Below, one piece after another: positions 55,337 to 64,000 of a stretch of 64,000 nt of DNA. A program made the position numbers and the translations under genes. Source of the stretch: Caballeronia terrestris (GTDB lineage Bacteria; Pseudomonadota; Gammaproteobacteria; Burkholderiales; Burkholderiaceae). The notes beneath the pieces are model-generated. The model did not search any database. It was not told the origin of the DNA and saw nothing but the letters and a program-made list of their open reading frames with translations. The DNA lies in the NCBI RefSeq assembly GCF_001544515.1, contig NZ_FCOL02000019.1:1-64000 (forward strand), read 5' to 3'. The stretch's first letter is position 1, and each line of letters begins with the position of its first letter.

Positions 55337-55782
55337 ATGGCGACTCAACCGAAGACCGATGCGTGGCATCGGTACATGCTTTATCGAAGCAACGATACAC
55401 GGCTGATGTCCTTCGCCTCGCGTGAAGAGAAGCAAGCGGCCATCGATGCAGGGAGGAAATTCACTTCTGCGGCTCATTCGGAGGTTTGGGCCAAAGACGC
55501 TGGCAAGCTCAGCCAGCGGGTTGGAAACTGGGTTTCTGGAGTGTGAAGAGCGAGAAAGCGGTACGGAACGATCAACTGGCTCCGCATTTGCGTTATCTAA
55601 TCCAGATTCTTGGTTTGCCGCACGATGGCCTTCGCGATCTCGTTTGCCGCGACGGTATCGAAATGTCCATTTGGTGCTACTGGAACAACGAATCCGGCGA
55701 CCGCATCCCCGATATCCCGGGCGATATCCGCGCGACGATGGATTCGATGGGCGGGACAATCGAGATAGACGAATACCGATAA
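55337..55782 (+). pseudogene. Possible frameshifted DUF4279-like gene
   Basis: Frame 2 from ATG 55337 encodes MATQPKTDAWHRYMLYRSND and stops at 55546. From about 55520 a second frame encodes FWSVKSEK, then PHLRYLIQIL and GIEMSIWCYWNNESGD, ending near GGTIEIDEYR. The second part resembles the C-terminal half of DUF4279 proteins, and the two parts overlap near a tryptophan typical of the family. A +1/-1 shift around 55520-55550 would join them. A sequencing error or two separate small genes are the alternatives. Confidence 0.4.
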
Positions 55783-55800
55783 CACGCGCCTCCAAAAAAC

Positions 55801-55827
55801 AAAAAAGCCGACGATCCCCCGTCGGCT
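55801..55827 (-). terminator. Intrinsic terminator after mfd
   Basis: On the minus strand AGCCGACG, a 6-base loop and CGTCGGCT are followed by TTTTT. It lies about 28 bases past the mfd stop. Confidence 0.88.
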
Positions 55828-55854
55828 CTTCGCAAAAACCAAAGCCACAAAATG

Positions 55855-58800
55855 CTACCGTGCCACCGGCGCCGCCTGCCGCACAGGCGCTCCAAGCGCG
55901 CGCAGCGTCTCCTTCACCGTCGCGATCCGCACCGACAAATCCGGACTACGCGTCTCGATCCGCAGCTTGTCCTGCCCCGCGAGCTTGATGTGCTTGTGCT
56001 TCTGGACCATCTCGATGATCTTCATCGCATCCACAGGCGGGTTCGGGATGAACTGCAGCCCGATGACCGCTTCAGCCGCATCGATCTTCACGATGCCAAG
56101 CGGCTTCGCCGCGAGCCGCAGCCGATGCGTCTCCACCAGCGCGTGCGCCTGCGGCGGCAGCTTGCCGAAGCGATCGACCAGCTCTTCAAGAATCCCGTCG
56201 ATTGCATCGCTCGATTCGCAGTTCGCGAGCCGCTTGTAGAGCGACAAGCGCTCCTGCACGTCGCCGCAGTAATCCGCGGGCAGGATTGCCGGCGCGTGCA
56301 GATTGATTTCGGTCGTCGCCGCAAGCGGCGCGTTCAGATCGGGCTCGCGGCCCTCCTTCAGCGCCTTCACGGCATCGTTGAGCATATCGGTGTAAAGCTG
56401 GAAACCGATCTCGTGGATCTCGCCCGACTGCTTGTCGCCGAGCACTTCGCCCGTGCCGCGAATTTCGAGATCGTGCATCGCGAGATAAAAGCCCGAGCCG
56501 AGTTCCTCCATCTGCTGGATCGCTTCGAGCCGCCGCTGAGCCTGCTTCGTGAGCACCGCCGGATCGTGCACGAGCAGATACGCATAAGCCTGGTGATGCG
56601 AGCGCCCGACACGCCCGCGCAACTGGTGCAACTGCGCGAGCCCGAACTTGTCAGCGCGATGCAAGAGGATCGTGTTCGCGCTCGGCACGTCGATGCCGGT
56701 CTCGATGATCGTCGTGCACAGCAGCACGTTCGCGCGCTGCCCGACGAAATCGCGCATCACGCGCTCAAGCTCGCGCTCATGCATCTGCCCGTGCGCCACC
56801 GCAATCCGCGCCTCGGGCACGAGCGCTTCCAGCATCGCGCGGCGATTCTCGATCGTCTCGACCTCGTTGTGCAGGAAATAAACTTGTCCGCCGCGTTTGA
56901 GTTCGCGCAGCATCGCCTCGCGGATCACGCCGTCTTCCTCGCGCCGCACGAACGTCTTGATCGCGAGGCGCTTTTGCGGCGCGGTCGCGATCACGGAGAA
57001 GTCGCGCAGGCCTTCGAGCGCCATGCCGAGCGTGCGCGGAATCGGCGTCGCGGTGAGCGTGAGCACGTCGACTTCCGCGCGTAGCGACTTCAACGCCTCC
57101 TTCTGCCGCACGCCGAAGCGATGCTCCTCGTCGATGATCACGAGCCCGAGCCGCTTGAACTGGACATCGGACGACAGCAGCTTGTGCGTGCCGATCACGA
57201 TATCGATCGTGCCTTCGTTGATCGCCGCAATCGACGCCGCCACTTCCTTCGTGCTCTTGAAGCGCGACAGTTCCGCGATGCGCACCGGCCAGTCGGCGAA
57301 GCGGTCGGTGAAGGTCTGCGTGTGCTGCTCGGCGAGGAGCGTCGTCGGCGAGAGGATCGCGACCTGCTTGCCCGCCATCACCGCGATGAACGCCGCGCGC
57401 AACGCGACTTCCGTCTTGCCGAAGCCGACGTCGCCGCACACGAGGCGGTCCATCGGCTTGCCGCTCGTCATGTCCCCGATCACGGCGGTGATCGCGGCGG
57501 CCTGATCGGGCGTTTCCTCGAAGCCGAAGCTCTCCGCGAACTTCGTGTAGTCGCGCGGTTCGAGCTTGAACGCGTAGCCCGAGCGCGCAGCGCGGCGTGC
57601 GTACAGGTTGAGCAGTTCGGCGGCGGTGTCGCGGATCTGCTGCGCGGCCTTGCGTTTCGCCTTGTCCCACTGGCCGGAGCCGAGCGCGTGCAGCGGCGCG
57701 CTTTCAGGATCGGCGCCGCTGTAGCGCGAGATGACGTGCAACTGCGCGACCGGCACGTAGAGCTTGCTTTCGTTCTGATATTCGAGATGCAGGAACTCGG
57801 TTTCGCCCTCGCCGAGATCCATCGACACGAGCCCCATGTAGCGCCCGATGCCGTGCTGCGTATGCACGACCGGATCGCCGATCTTCAGCTCCGACAGGTC
57901 GCGCACCATCGAATCGACGTTGCTCGCCTGTTCCTGACGGCGCCGTCCGGTGCGCCGCGCGAGCGGGCCGTACAGTTCCGTCTCGGTGATGATCGCGAGT
58001 TGCTCGCCCGGCAGCGCGAACCCGTTCGCGAGCGGCGCGACGCCGAGCGAGAATTTGGCGTCGCCGGCGAGCCATTGCTGGAGCGTATCGTCGAGCGCGG
58101 TGCGCAGACCGTTTTCAGCGAGCAGTTGCTGGATCGTCTCGCGCCGTCCCGCCGATTCCGCGACGAACAGCACGCGGTTCGGCGTCTGTTCGAGATAGTG
58201 GCGCAGCGCGAGGAGCGGCTCGTCGGCGTGACGGTCGATCGCGAGGCCCGGCAGCGGCACCGCCCAGCCGCCTTCGGGCGAGGGCGGCAACTTCAGTTGC
58301 GCGAAGGGCTTGGCGAAGGCGAAGAAATCGTCGTCGGTGAGAAAGAGGCGCTTCGGCTCCAGCAGCGGCCGCTCGCGATCGTGCGAGAGGAAGTTGTAGC
58401 GCTGCTTGGTGTCGTTGGTGAAGCGCTTGATCGACGCATCCATGTCGCCGACGAACACCAGTTGCGCGCCTTCGGGCAGGTAGTGAAAGAGCGTCGCGGT
58501 TTCATCGAAGAAGAGCGGCAGGTAGTACTCGATGCCGGCCGACGGCACGCCGTTGCCGATGTCCTTGTAGATCGACGAGCGGCTCGGATCGCCTTCGAAC
58601 ACTTCGCGCCAGCGGCTGCGGAAAGCGGTACGGGCGGCTTCGTCGAAGGGGAATTCGCGACCGGGTAAAAGGCGCACGTCGCGCACGGGGTAGAGGCTGC
58701 GTTGCGTGTCGGGATCGAATGCGCGGATCGAATCGACCTGATCGTCGAAAAGGTCGATCCGGTAGGGCAAGGGCGAGCCCATCGGAAAGAGATCGAGCAG

Positions 58801-59331
58801 CGACCCGCGCACGCAGTATTCGCCCGGCCGCACGACCTGACTCACGTGCTCGTAGCCCGCGAGCGTCAGCTGCGCCTTGAGTTTCGCCTCGTTCAGCCGC
58901 TCGCCCTGCGTGAAGGAGAACGTGTAGGCGGCCAGAAATGACGCGGGTGGCATGCGGTACAGCGCGGTCGTCGCAGGGACGAGCAGGATGTCGCAGCGGC
59001 CTTCGCCGAGATCGTGCAGCGTCGCCAGCCGTTCGGAGACGAGATCCTGGTGTGGCGAGAATGTATCGTAGGGCAGCGTCTCCCAGTCGGGCAGGAGGCG
59101 TACGCGGGCGTCCGGTGCGAAGTAGGGGATCTCGGCGACGAGGCGCTGCGCATCGACGGCGCTCGCGCAGAGCACCGTCAGGAGCGGAACCTCGGCGCGG
59201 TACGCGAGGTGGTAGCGCGCGATGGCGAGAGCGTCGGAGGAGCCGGTGGCGCCGTCGAAGACGAAGCGCTGGCCCGCCTTGACGAGTGCGATCGGAGACG
59301 TGGACTGCGATGTAACGGCTTTTGAAGACAT
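55855..59331 (-). CDS. mfd: Transcription-repair coupling factor
   Basis: The Met at 59331 (MSSKAVTSQST) gives 1158 residues, the usual Mfd length. The UvrB-like N-terminal region (LLPDWETLPYDTFSPHQDL), the CarD-like RNA polymerase interaction domain (KIGDPVVHTQHGIGRYMG) and the RecG-like motor are present. The motor shows Walker A CGDVGFGKTEVALRA, DEEH box VIIDEEHRFGV and TATPIPRTLGMAL. Mfd displaces stalled RNA polymerase and recruits UvrA. It is divergent from ispD. Confidence 0.97.
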   Translation of the reverse strand: MSSKAVTSQSTSPIALVKAGQRFVFDGATGSSDALAIARYHLAYRAEVPLLTVLCASAVDAQRLVAEIPYFAPDARVRLLPDWETLPYDTFSPHQDLVSERLATLHDLGEGRCDILLVPATTALYRMPPASFLAAYTFSFTQGERLNEAKLKAQLTLAGYEHVSQVVRPGEYCVRGSLLDLFPMGSPLPYRIDLFDDQVDSIRAFDPDTQRSLYPVRDVRLLPGREFPFDEAARTAFRSRWREVFEGDPSRSSIYKDIGNGVPSAGIEYYLPLFFDETATLFHYLPEGAQLVFVGDMDASIKRFTNDTKQRYNFLSHDRERPLLEPKRLFLTDDDFFAFAKPFAQLKLPPSPEGGWAVPLPGLAIDRHADEPLLALRHYLEQTPNRVLFVAESAGRRETIQQLLAENGLRTALDDTLQQWLAGDAKFSLGVAPLANGFALPGEQLAIITETELYGPLARRTGRRRQEQASNVDSMVRDLSELKIGDPVVHTQHGIGRYMGLVSMDLGEGETEFLHLEYQNESKLYVPVAQLHVISRYSGADPESAPLHALGSGQWDKAKRKAAQQIRDTAAELLNLYARRAARSGYAFKLEPRDYTKFAESFGFEETPDQAAAITAVIGDMTSGKPMDRLVCGDVGFGKTEVALRAAFIAVMAGKQVAILSPTTLLAEQHTQTFTDRFADWPVRIAELSRFKSTKEVAASIAAINEGTIDIVIGTHKLLSSDVQFKRLGLVIIDEEHRFGVRQKEALKSLRAEVDVLTLTATPIPRTLGMALEGLRDFSVIATAPQKRLAIKTFVRREEDGVIREAMLRELKRGGQVYFLHNEVETIENRRAMLEALVPEARIAVAHGQMHERELERVMRDFVGQRANVLLCTTIIETGIDVPSANTILLHRADKFGLAQLHQLRGRVGRSHHQAYAYLLVHDPAVLTKQAQRRLEAIQQMEELGSGFYLAMHDLEIRGTGEVLGDKQSGEIHEIGFQLYTDMLNDAVKALKEGREPDLNAPLAATTEINLHAPAILPADYCGDVQERLSLYKRLANCESSDAIDGILEELVDRFGKLPPQAHALVETHRLRLAAKPLGIVKIDAAEAVIGLQFIPNPPVDAMKIIEMVQKHKHIKLAGQDKLRIETRSPDLSVRIATVKETLRALGAPVRQAAPVAR

Positions 59332-59440
59332 AGGGTGTGCGGGGAACCGTCCGTACGCGAAAGTGCGCGGGTCCGGCGTGGTCGCGAGGGACCTATTATA
59401 AAATCCGGGCTTCACTTTGACTTGGCAACATTTCCCACAC

Positions 59441-60157
59441 GTGACTTCCCGCCTGTTTGCCCTGATTCCGTGCGCCGGCACTGGCAGCCGCTCGGGTGCG
59501 CCGATGCCGAAGCAATACCAGACCGTCGGCGGCCGCCCGATGCTGAGTTATACGCTTGCCGCGTTCGATGCGTGCTCCGAATTTTCGCAGACGCTCGTCG
59601 TCCTCGCTCCCGACGACAGCCATTTCGACGCCCGGCGCTTCGCCGGCCTGCGTTTCGCCGTCAAACGCTGCGGCGGGGCGACGCGCCAGGCGTCGGTGTA
59701 CAACGGGCTGAACGCGCTCGTCGAATTCGGCGCGAAGGACCACGACTGGGTGCTCGTCCACGACGCCGCGCGCCCCGGCATCACGCCGGAGATGATTCGC
59801 CAACTCGTCGGCGAACTGAAGGACGACGCGGTCGGCGGCATTCTGGCGCTGCCCGTAGCCGATACGCTGAAGCGCATCGAAGCCGAAGGCGACGCGCACG
59901 CGGAAGGGCGCATCGCGCGCACGGAGTCGCGCAACGGCTTGTGGCAGGCGCAGACGCCGCAGATGTTCCGGCTCGGCATGCTGCGCGACGCGATCCAGCG
60001 CGCGCGCCAGGACGGCCACGATCTCACCGACGAAGCGAGCGCCATCGAATGGCTCGGACACGCGCCGCGACTCGTTCAGGGGAGCCTGCGCAACTTCAAG
60101 GTCACCTATCCCGAGGACTTCGCGCTTGCGGGCGCGATGCTCGGCACCGCGTCTTAA
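59441..60157 (+). CDS. ispD: 2-C-methyl-D-erythritol 4-phosphate cytidylyltransferase
   Basis: The preferred start is GTG at 59441 ([19 protein letters not shown]), 238 residues; no strong ribosome binding site is visible. The nucleotide-binding motif [17 protein letters not shown] and [13 protein letters not shown] match IspD. It makes CDP-ME in the MEP isoprenoid pathway. It is followed 25 bases later by ispF. Confidence 0.93.
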   Translation: MTSRLFALIPCAGTGSRSGAPMPKQYQTVGGRPMLSYTLAAFDACSEFSQTLVVLAPDDSHFDARRFAGLRFAVKRCGGATRQASVYNGLNALVEFGAKDHDWVLVHDAARPGITPEMIRQLVGELKDDAVGGILALPVADTLKRIEAEGDAHAEGRIARTESRNGLWQAQTPQMFRLGMLRDAIQRARQDGHDLTDEASAIEWLGHAPRLVQGSLRNFKVTYPEDFALAGAMLGTAS

Positions 60158-60182
60158 TCTCCACCAAAACAAGGTCTTATCG

Positions 60183-60674
60183 ATGGATTTCAGAATCGGA
60201 CAGGGTTACGACGTTCACCAGCTCGTTGAAGGCCGCGCGCTCATCATCGGCGGCGTGACGATTCCTTACGAACTCGGCCTGCTCGGCCATTCGGACGCCG
60301 ACGTACTGTTGCACGCGATCACCGATGCGCTGTTCGGCGCAGCGTCGATGGGCGATATCGGCCGCCATTTCCCCGATACCGCGAAGGAATTCGCCGGCGC
60401 CGACAGCCGCGTGCTGCTGCGCGAGGCGTTCAAACGGGTGTCGGAGGCGGGTTTCGCGATTGCGAATGTCGATTCGACCGTGATCGCGCAGGCGCCGAAG
60501 CTCGCGCCGCATATCGACGGGATGCGCGCGAACATCGCCGCCGATCTCGAATTGCCGCTCGATCGCGTGAACGTGAAGGCGAAAACCAACGAGAAGCTCG
60601 GCTATCTCGGCCGGGGCGAGGGGATCGAGGCGCAGGCGGCGGTGCTGCTGCGACGAACGTCGATCGATCACTGA
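60183..60674 (+). CDS. ispF: 2-C-methyl-D-erythritol 2,4-cyclodiphosphate synthase
   Basis: The Met at 60183 gives 163 residues. [29 protein letters not shown] and ATTNEKLG-like [15 protein letters not shown] are conserved zinc and active-site motifs. The enzyme makes MEcPP. The upstream in-frame codons overlap ispD and are not used. Confidence 0.97.
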   Translation: MDFRIGQGYDVHQLVEGRALIIGGVTIPYELGLLGHSDADVLLHAITDALFGAASMGDIGRHFPDTAKEFAGADSRVLLREAFKRVSEAGFAIANVDSTVIAQAPKLAPHIDGMRANIAADLELPLDRVNVKAKTNEKLGYLGRGEGIEAQAAVLLRRTSIDH

Positions 60675-60680
60675 AAACAC

Positions 60681-60707
60681 AAACGCCACGTCAAAAACGT
60701 GGCGTTT
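60681..60707. terminator. Bidirectional terminator between ispF and ahpD
   Basis: AAACGCCACGT, loop CAAAA, ACGTGGCGTTT form an 11-bp stem usable by both convergent genes. Confidence 0.88.
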
Positions 60708-60731
60708 TGCTTCTCAGAAGGCGAAAAGCGC

Positions 60732-61256
60732 TTATTTCCCTTCGGCTTCGATCGCGAGCGCAGCGGCATTGATGACCGCCGCGATACGGCCGACGTCGCG
60801 CAATTGCGTTGTGCTCATGCCTTCCGCGACGAGGTTCTCGTAGTGCGACTTGACGCAGAAGTGGCACTTGCCGATGATCGACGCGGCGAGCGCGTACATC
60901 TCGAAGCGCCGCTTGTCGACGCCGCCGTGCGACGCATACGCGTTCATGCGCAGGCCCGCCGGCTGGGTCTTGAGGTCGGCGTTATCGGCCATCTCCAAAT
61001 ACGGATACCACACGTTGTTCATGCCCATCAGCGCGGCGGCGGTCAGCGCGGCGTTCGTTTCTTCCGGCGACAGCACGCCCGCCGAGCGGATCGCGGTGAC
61101 GATCTTCGTTGCCTTCGCGGCATAAGCTGCGGCGAGCGCGACGCCGACCGCGTCATTGCCCTGAAGCGAGGAGCGCGCGATCGTGCCATCGACATTCAGG
61201 CGGATGTCTTTTGCGTAATCAGGAATGAGCTCTTTAATCGAAGACAGGAATTCCAT
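60732..61256 (-). CDS. ahpD: Alkyl hydroperoxide reductase AhpD-like (carboxymuconolactone decarboxylase fold)
   Basis: The 174-residue protein begins MEFLSSIKELIPDYAKD and contains the redox CxxC in SIIGKCHFCVKSHYENLV, as in AhpD. AhpD links AhpC to a dihydrolipoamide-based reductant. A GGAGAAA site precedes the start. It lies directly downstream of ahpC but a terminator-like hairpin separates them. Confidence 0.92.
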   Translation of the reverse strand: MEFLSSIKELIPDYAKDIRLNVDGTIARSSLQGNDAVGVALAAAYAAKATKIVTAIRSAGVLSPEETNAALTAAALMGMNNVWYPYLEMADNADLKTQPAGLRMNAYASHGGVDKRRFEMYALAASIIGKCHFCVKSHYENLVAEGMSTTQLRDVGRIAAVINAAALAIEAEGK

Positions 61257-61281
61257 TGATTTCTCCTATTTGAATGCCGAT

Positions 61282-61324
61282 AAAAAAGCCCGCCGGCTTA
61301 AGTGAACATCAAGCATAGCGGGCT
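61282..61324 (-). terminator. Terminator-like hairpin between ahpC and ahpD
   Basis: On the minus strand AGCCCGC and GCGGGCT close a long loop and are followed by TTTTTTA. It lies 38 bases past the ahpC stop and before the ahpD ribosome binding site, so ahpD may be expressed at a lower level than ahpC. Confidence 0.55.
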
Positions 61325-61361
61325 CTGGCGTTCAGCCATCGCGGATGGCTGCGCGGCGCTC

Positions 61362-61910
61362 TTACAGCGTCGAGCCGCCGACAGCGCGGTTGCACGGGCA
61401 GAGTTCGTCCGTTTGCAGGCCGTCGAGAATACGCAGCACTTCTTCCGGGTTACGGCCGACGTTCAGGTTGTTCACCGAAACGTGCTGAATGACGTTGTCC
61501 GGATCGACGATGAACGTAGCGCGCAGAGCGACGCCGGCTTCCTTGTCGCGCACGCCGAGCTGGTCGATGAGTTCGCCCTTCACGTCGCCGAATGCGTAGT
61601 GATTGAGCCTGCTCAGATCCTTGTGCTCACGGCGCCATGCGAGCTTGACAAACTCGTTGTCGACGCTGCCGCCGAGCAAAACCGCGTCGCGGTCAGCGAA
61701 GTCGTTTGCCAGCTTGCCGAACTCGACGATTTCCGTCGGGCAGACGAAGGTGAAGTCCTTCGGGTAGAAATAGATGATCTTCCACTTGCCCGGGAACGAT
61801 TGCTCGGTGACTTCTTCGAACGCCGACTGGCCATTTTCTTCGTGATGGTTGAAACCCGGCTTTGCAGCGGTAACGGTAAACGCTTCGACTTTATCGCCCA
61901 CGGTCTTCAT
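61362..61910 (-). CDS. ahpC: Alkyl hydroperoxide reductase C (peroxiredoxin)
   Basis: The Met at 61910 follows AGGAG. The 182-residue 2-Cys peroxiredoxin has the peroxidatic cysteine in PKDFTFVCPTEIVEFG and the resolving-cysteine region LQTDELCPCNRAVGG. It reduces hydrogen peroxide and organic peroxides. Its promoter and OxyR-like repeats are visible upstream. Confidence 0.96.
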   Translation of the reverse strand: MKTVGDKVEAFTVTAAKPGFNHHEENGQSAFEEVTEQSFPGKWKIIYFYPKDFTFVCPTEIVEFGKLANDFADRDAVLLGGSVDNEFVKLAWRREHKDLSRLNHYAFGDVKGELIDQLGVRDKEAGVALRATFIVDPDNVIQHVSVNNLNVGRNPEEVLRILDGLQTDELCPCNRAVGGSTL

Positions 61911-62034
61911 ATGACTACTCCTGTGTTCGTTGGAAGGACAAATCAAACTGACAGATCATCAAGCTAACAGATCGCCGTAACGCCGGCATGACAGCCGCTT
62001 TTGCAGCAAGCGCTTCCGGCATCAAACGATCTTC

Positions 62035-62063
62035 ATCATAACTCTATTAAGTTATCTTTTCAA
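62035..62063 (-). promoter_or_regulatory. ahpC promoter
   Basis: On the minus strand TTGAAA (62063-62058) and TATGAT (62040-62035) are separated by 17 bases, a strong sigma-70 match. The leader to the ahpC ATG would be about 115 bases. Confidence 0.65.
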
Positions 62064-62116
62064 TAGTTTTTAACTAACGTATCGGATAGTTTTTCTCGAA
62101 CAGTCCGATAGTTTTT
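62063..62116 (-). promoter_or_regulatory. Three ATAGTTTTT repeats in OxyR phase upstream of the ahpC promoter
   Basis: ATAGTTTTT begins at 62063, 62086 and 62108, spacings of 23 and 22 bases. OxyR sites consist of ATAG/CTAT elements at 11-base half-turns over 22-base periods, and lie just upstream of the -35 element, as here. Binding is inference. Confidence 0.45.
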
Positions 62117-62132
62117 GCTGCAGATTGGTGCA

Positions 62133-63503
62133 TCAGTCGCGCTGGCTGTCGAACTTCGGGACCTTGACGACGGGGAAATCGATCGTCACTTCGAATCCCG
62201 GGCCCGGCACGCGATTGCGCAGACGCAGCGTCCCGCGTTGACGCGTCACGAGCCGCTGCACGATCGCCATACCGAGGCCCGTGCCGTTCGCCTGCGTGCG
62301 CGCCGTATCGACGCGATAGAACGGCCGCGTGATCAGCGCGATCTGGTCGTCGGGGATACCGCAGCCTTCGTCCGTCACCGTCAGCTCGACACGGCCGTGC
62401 GTCACGTGCGTCTCGAGCGTAATGCGCGCGATGTCGTCGTATTCGCTGCGGCCGTATTTGCGCGCGTTCTCGAGCAGATTGCCGACGACACGCCGCGCAT
62501 CCGTCGGATCGCCTTCGATCATCGCGCCTTGCGCCAGCTCCGTCCTCATCACGACGCCTTCGTCCGCATGAAAGCGCGCGGCGAGTTCGCCAGCGATCAT
62601 CGACAGATCGACGGTCTCGGGCATGCGCTGCATAGGCCGGGCGTAGTCGAGGAAGCGGCCGATGATCATGTCCATCTGCTCGATATCGTCGATCATCGCG
62701 AGCTTGGTCGCTTCGTCCGACGGGCTCATCTCCGTTTCGAGCCGCAACCGCGCGAGCGGCGTGCGCAGATCGTGCGAGATACCGGCGAGCATCAGCGCGC
62801 GGTCCGCTTCGAGCTGTTCGAGGTCCTGCACCATCTGGTTGAAACTTCGATTGGTTTCGGCCGCGACGCCCATGCCACGCTCGGGCAGCGGGTCGGGCGC
62901 CTGCCCCGAGCCGACCTTGCGCGCGGCGAGCGCGAGCCGCGCGAACGGCCGGTTCACGAGACTCGTGATGAACGCCGCGCCGAAGAGCGACAGCGCGAGC
63001 GCGAACACGCCCCAGCCGGCCCACTGCAGGCCGGTGACGGTATCGAGCTGATCGCGATCGAGGGCGACCCAGTAATCGTCGTCGTCGATCTTGAAGCTGA
63101 TCCACACGCCGGGGATATCGTTCACCGATTGCGCAATGATCGTCTCGTTGCCGAGGCGCCCGCGCACGTCGCGCTCGATCAGCCGGTTGAGCGATTCGTC
63201 GGGCTGGAGGCGGTATTTGTCGGTGGTCTCGCGCGGATACACGCGCACGCCTTCATTGCTCTCCAGGTCCTGCAGCAACGCGCGGCGCAGATCGGGATCG
63301 GAATAAAGGAGGGCGGTGCGGGTGAGTTTGACGACCGCGACGAGCTGAAGCGCCACGCGCTGCGCGCGCGGCTCCCGTTCGATCACGCGAAAGCTCTGGA
63401 ACCATGCGGCGAGGCTGACCGCGATCAAGAGTGCGATCAGCGCAAAAGTCCGCCAGAACAGGCCGCCGAACGCGAGCGTCAGTAGCCGCCTGTCGATGCG
63501 CAT
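62133..63503 (-). CDS. envZ: EnvZ-type osmosensing histidine kinase
   Basis: The 456-residue kinase has a first transmembrane helix (FALIALLIAVSLAAWF), a periplasmic loop of about 120 residues and a second helix near residues 163-183. A HAMP region, the phospho-acceptor His244 in GISHDLRTPLARLRLE and the ATPase domain (NLLENARKYG, DEGCGIPDDQ, GTGLGMAIVQRL) follow. EnvZ phosphorylates OmpR. It lies 52 bases downstream of the regulator gene, in the usual ompR-envZ order. Confidence 0.92.
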   Translation of the reverse strand: MRIDRRLLTLAFGGLFWRTFALIALLIAVSLAAWFQSFRVIEREPRAQRVALQLVAVVKLTRTALLYSDPDLRRALLQDLESNEGVRVYPRETTDKYRLQPDESLNRLIERDVRGRLGNETIIAQSVNDIPGVWISFKIDDDDYWVALDRDQLDTVTGLQWAGWGVFALALSLFGAAFITSLVNRPFARLALAARKVGSGQAPDPLPERGMGVAAETNRSFNQMVQDLEQLEADRALMLAGISHDLRTPLARLRLETEMSPSDEATKLAMIDDIEQMDMIIGRFLDYARPMQRMPETVDLSMIAGELAARFHADEGVVMRTELAQGAMIEGDPTDARRVVGNLLENARKYGRSEYDDIARITLETHVTHGRVELTVTDEGCGIPDDQIALITRPFYRVDTARTQANGTGLGMAIVQRLVTRQRGTLRLRNRVPGPGFEVTIDFPVVKVPKFDSQRD

Positions 63504-63555
63504 GGGTCTTTCGGGTCCTGCTCGGATGAGGTCGAGAAGCCTGGTTCGGGACGCC

Positions 63556-64000
63556 TCACGCGGCGCCGTCGGGGATGAAGACGTAACCCAGGCCCCACAC
63601 AGTCTGGATGAAGCGCGGGCTGCTCGGGTCCGGCTCGATCAGCTTCCGCAGACGCGAAATCTGCACGTCGAGACTGCGGTCGAACACTTCGTATTCACGG
63701 CCGCGCGCGAGTTCCATCAGCTTTTCACGCGAGAGCGGCTGGCGCGGATGGCGCGCGAACACCTTCAGCACCGAAAATTCGCCGGTAGTCAGCGGAATTT
63801 CCTGGCCGTTCTTCGTGAGCGTGCGCGTGGCCAGGTTCAGCGCGAACTCGCCGAACTCGAACACTTCGGTGGTTTCGGACGGCGCGCCCGGCAGTTCGGA
63901 CGGCGACTGGCGGCGCAGCACCGCGTGAATGCGCGCGACGAGTTCGCGCGGATTGAACGGCTTCGGCAGATAGTCGTCGGCGCCCATTTCCAGACCGACG
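63556..64000 (-). CDS. ompR: OmpR-type response regulator (5' end outside window)
   Basis: Only the C-terminal part is in the window: the end of the receiver domain with the conserved lysine in MGADDYLPKPFNPREL, and the full winged-helix domain. The recognition-helix region EYEVFDRSLDVQISRLRKL and QTVWGLGYVFIPDG match OmpR. The phosphorylated aspartate and N-terminus lie outside. It pairs with the envZ gene downstream. Confidence 0.93.
   Translation of the reverse strand, partial: VGLEMGADDYLPKPFNPRELVARIHAVLRRQSPSELPGAPSETTEVFEFGEFALNLATRTLTKNGQEIPLTTGEFSVLKVFARHPRQPLSREKLMELARGREYEVFDRSLDVQISRLRKLIEPDPSSPRFIQTVWGLGYVFIPDGAA

Noticed and set aside
59395..59402. TATAAT/TATAAA between mfd and ispD as a promoter
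   Set aside because: No acceptable -35 at 16-18 bases on either strand; it may still be a -10 but cannot be assigned.
1..64000. CRISPR array, tRNA, rRNA, IS element or prophage
   Set aside because: No short regular direct-repeat array, clover-leaf sequence, conserved rRNA segment, transposase or phage structural gene was seen when reading through.

Overview
The window is 64 kb of GC-rich, densely coding DNA from a betaproteobacterial chromosome. Gene content and order point to Burkholderiaceae, most likely Paraburkholderia, Caballeronia or Burkholderia. The signs are a cysPTWA-cysB block, rpsF-priB-rpsR-rplI-dnaB, gcl-hyi-glxR, an arn cluster beside bcp and phoH, alaA-hom-thrC, and ispDF beside mfd. 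The genus is inferred; no rRNA, tRNA, IS element, prophage or CRISPR array was seen.

Layout: 1-1.9 kb holds the end of a pqi (MCE) lipid-transport operon. 1.9-5.3 kb holds an outer-membrane protein, small hypothetical genes and lexA, with two tandem SOS boxes upstream of lexA. 5.6-10.6 kb is sulfate uptake (cysP, cysT, cysW, cysA) followed by its CysB-type regulator. 10.7-17.3 kb holds an asparaginase, a LysM/BON protein, and the glyoxylate-to-glycerate genes gcl-hyi-glxR facing a divergent LysR regulator across a clean T-N11-A dyad. 17.4-22.3 kb holds a ribosomal/replication operon, dnaB and a DUF47-Pit phosphate pair. 22.3-27.5 kb holds an unusual SDR, a C40 peptidase lipoprotein with a repetitive tail, a PIN-PhoH ATPase and Bcp.

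27.6-34.9 kb is a complete lipid A L-Ara4N operon (arnT, an SMR-type flippase, arnB, arnC, formyltransferase, dehydrogenase, arnD), in which ArnA is split into two genes. 35.2-40 kb holds a Mth938-like protein and alaA-hom-thrC. 40.0-43.1 kb holds the most unusual gene: a 1029-residue protein with a long disordered N-terminal half and two tandem M35 (aspzincin)-like metalloprotease domains. The first domain has lost its zinc-binding HExxH and the second keeps it. 43.5-48.2 kb holds ybiT, DUF1289, pldA and mntH. 48.7-52.9 kb is a polyamine ABC operon (potFGHI). 52.9-55.1 kb holds a PLP dehydratase and argE. 55.3-55.8 kb may be a frameshifted DUF4279 gene. 55.9-64 kb holds mfd, ispD, ispF, ahpD, ahpC with a strong promoter and OxyR-phased repeats, and an EnvZ/OmpR pair cut by the window end.

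Most of the window is core metabolism and envelope maintenance. The tandem M35 gene between thrC and ybiT is the main accessory-looking element and the best candidate for an undescribed system.
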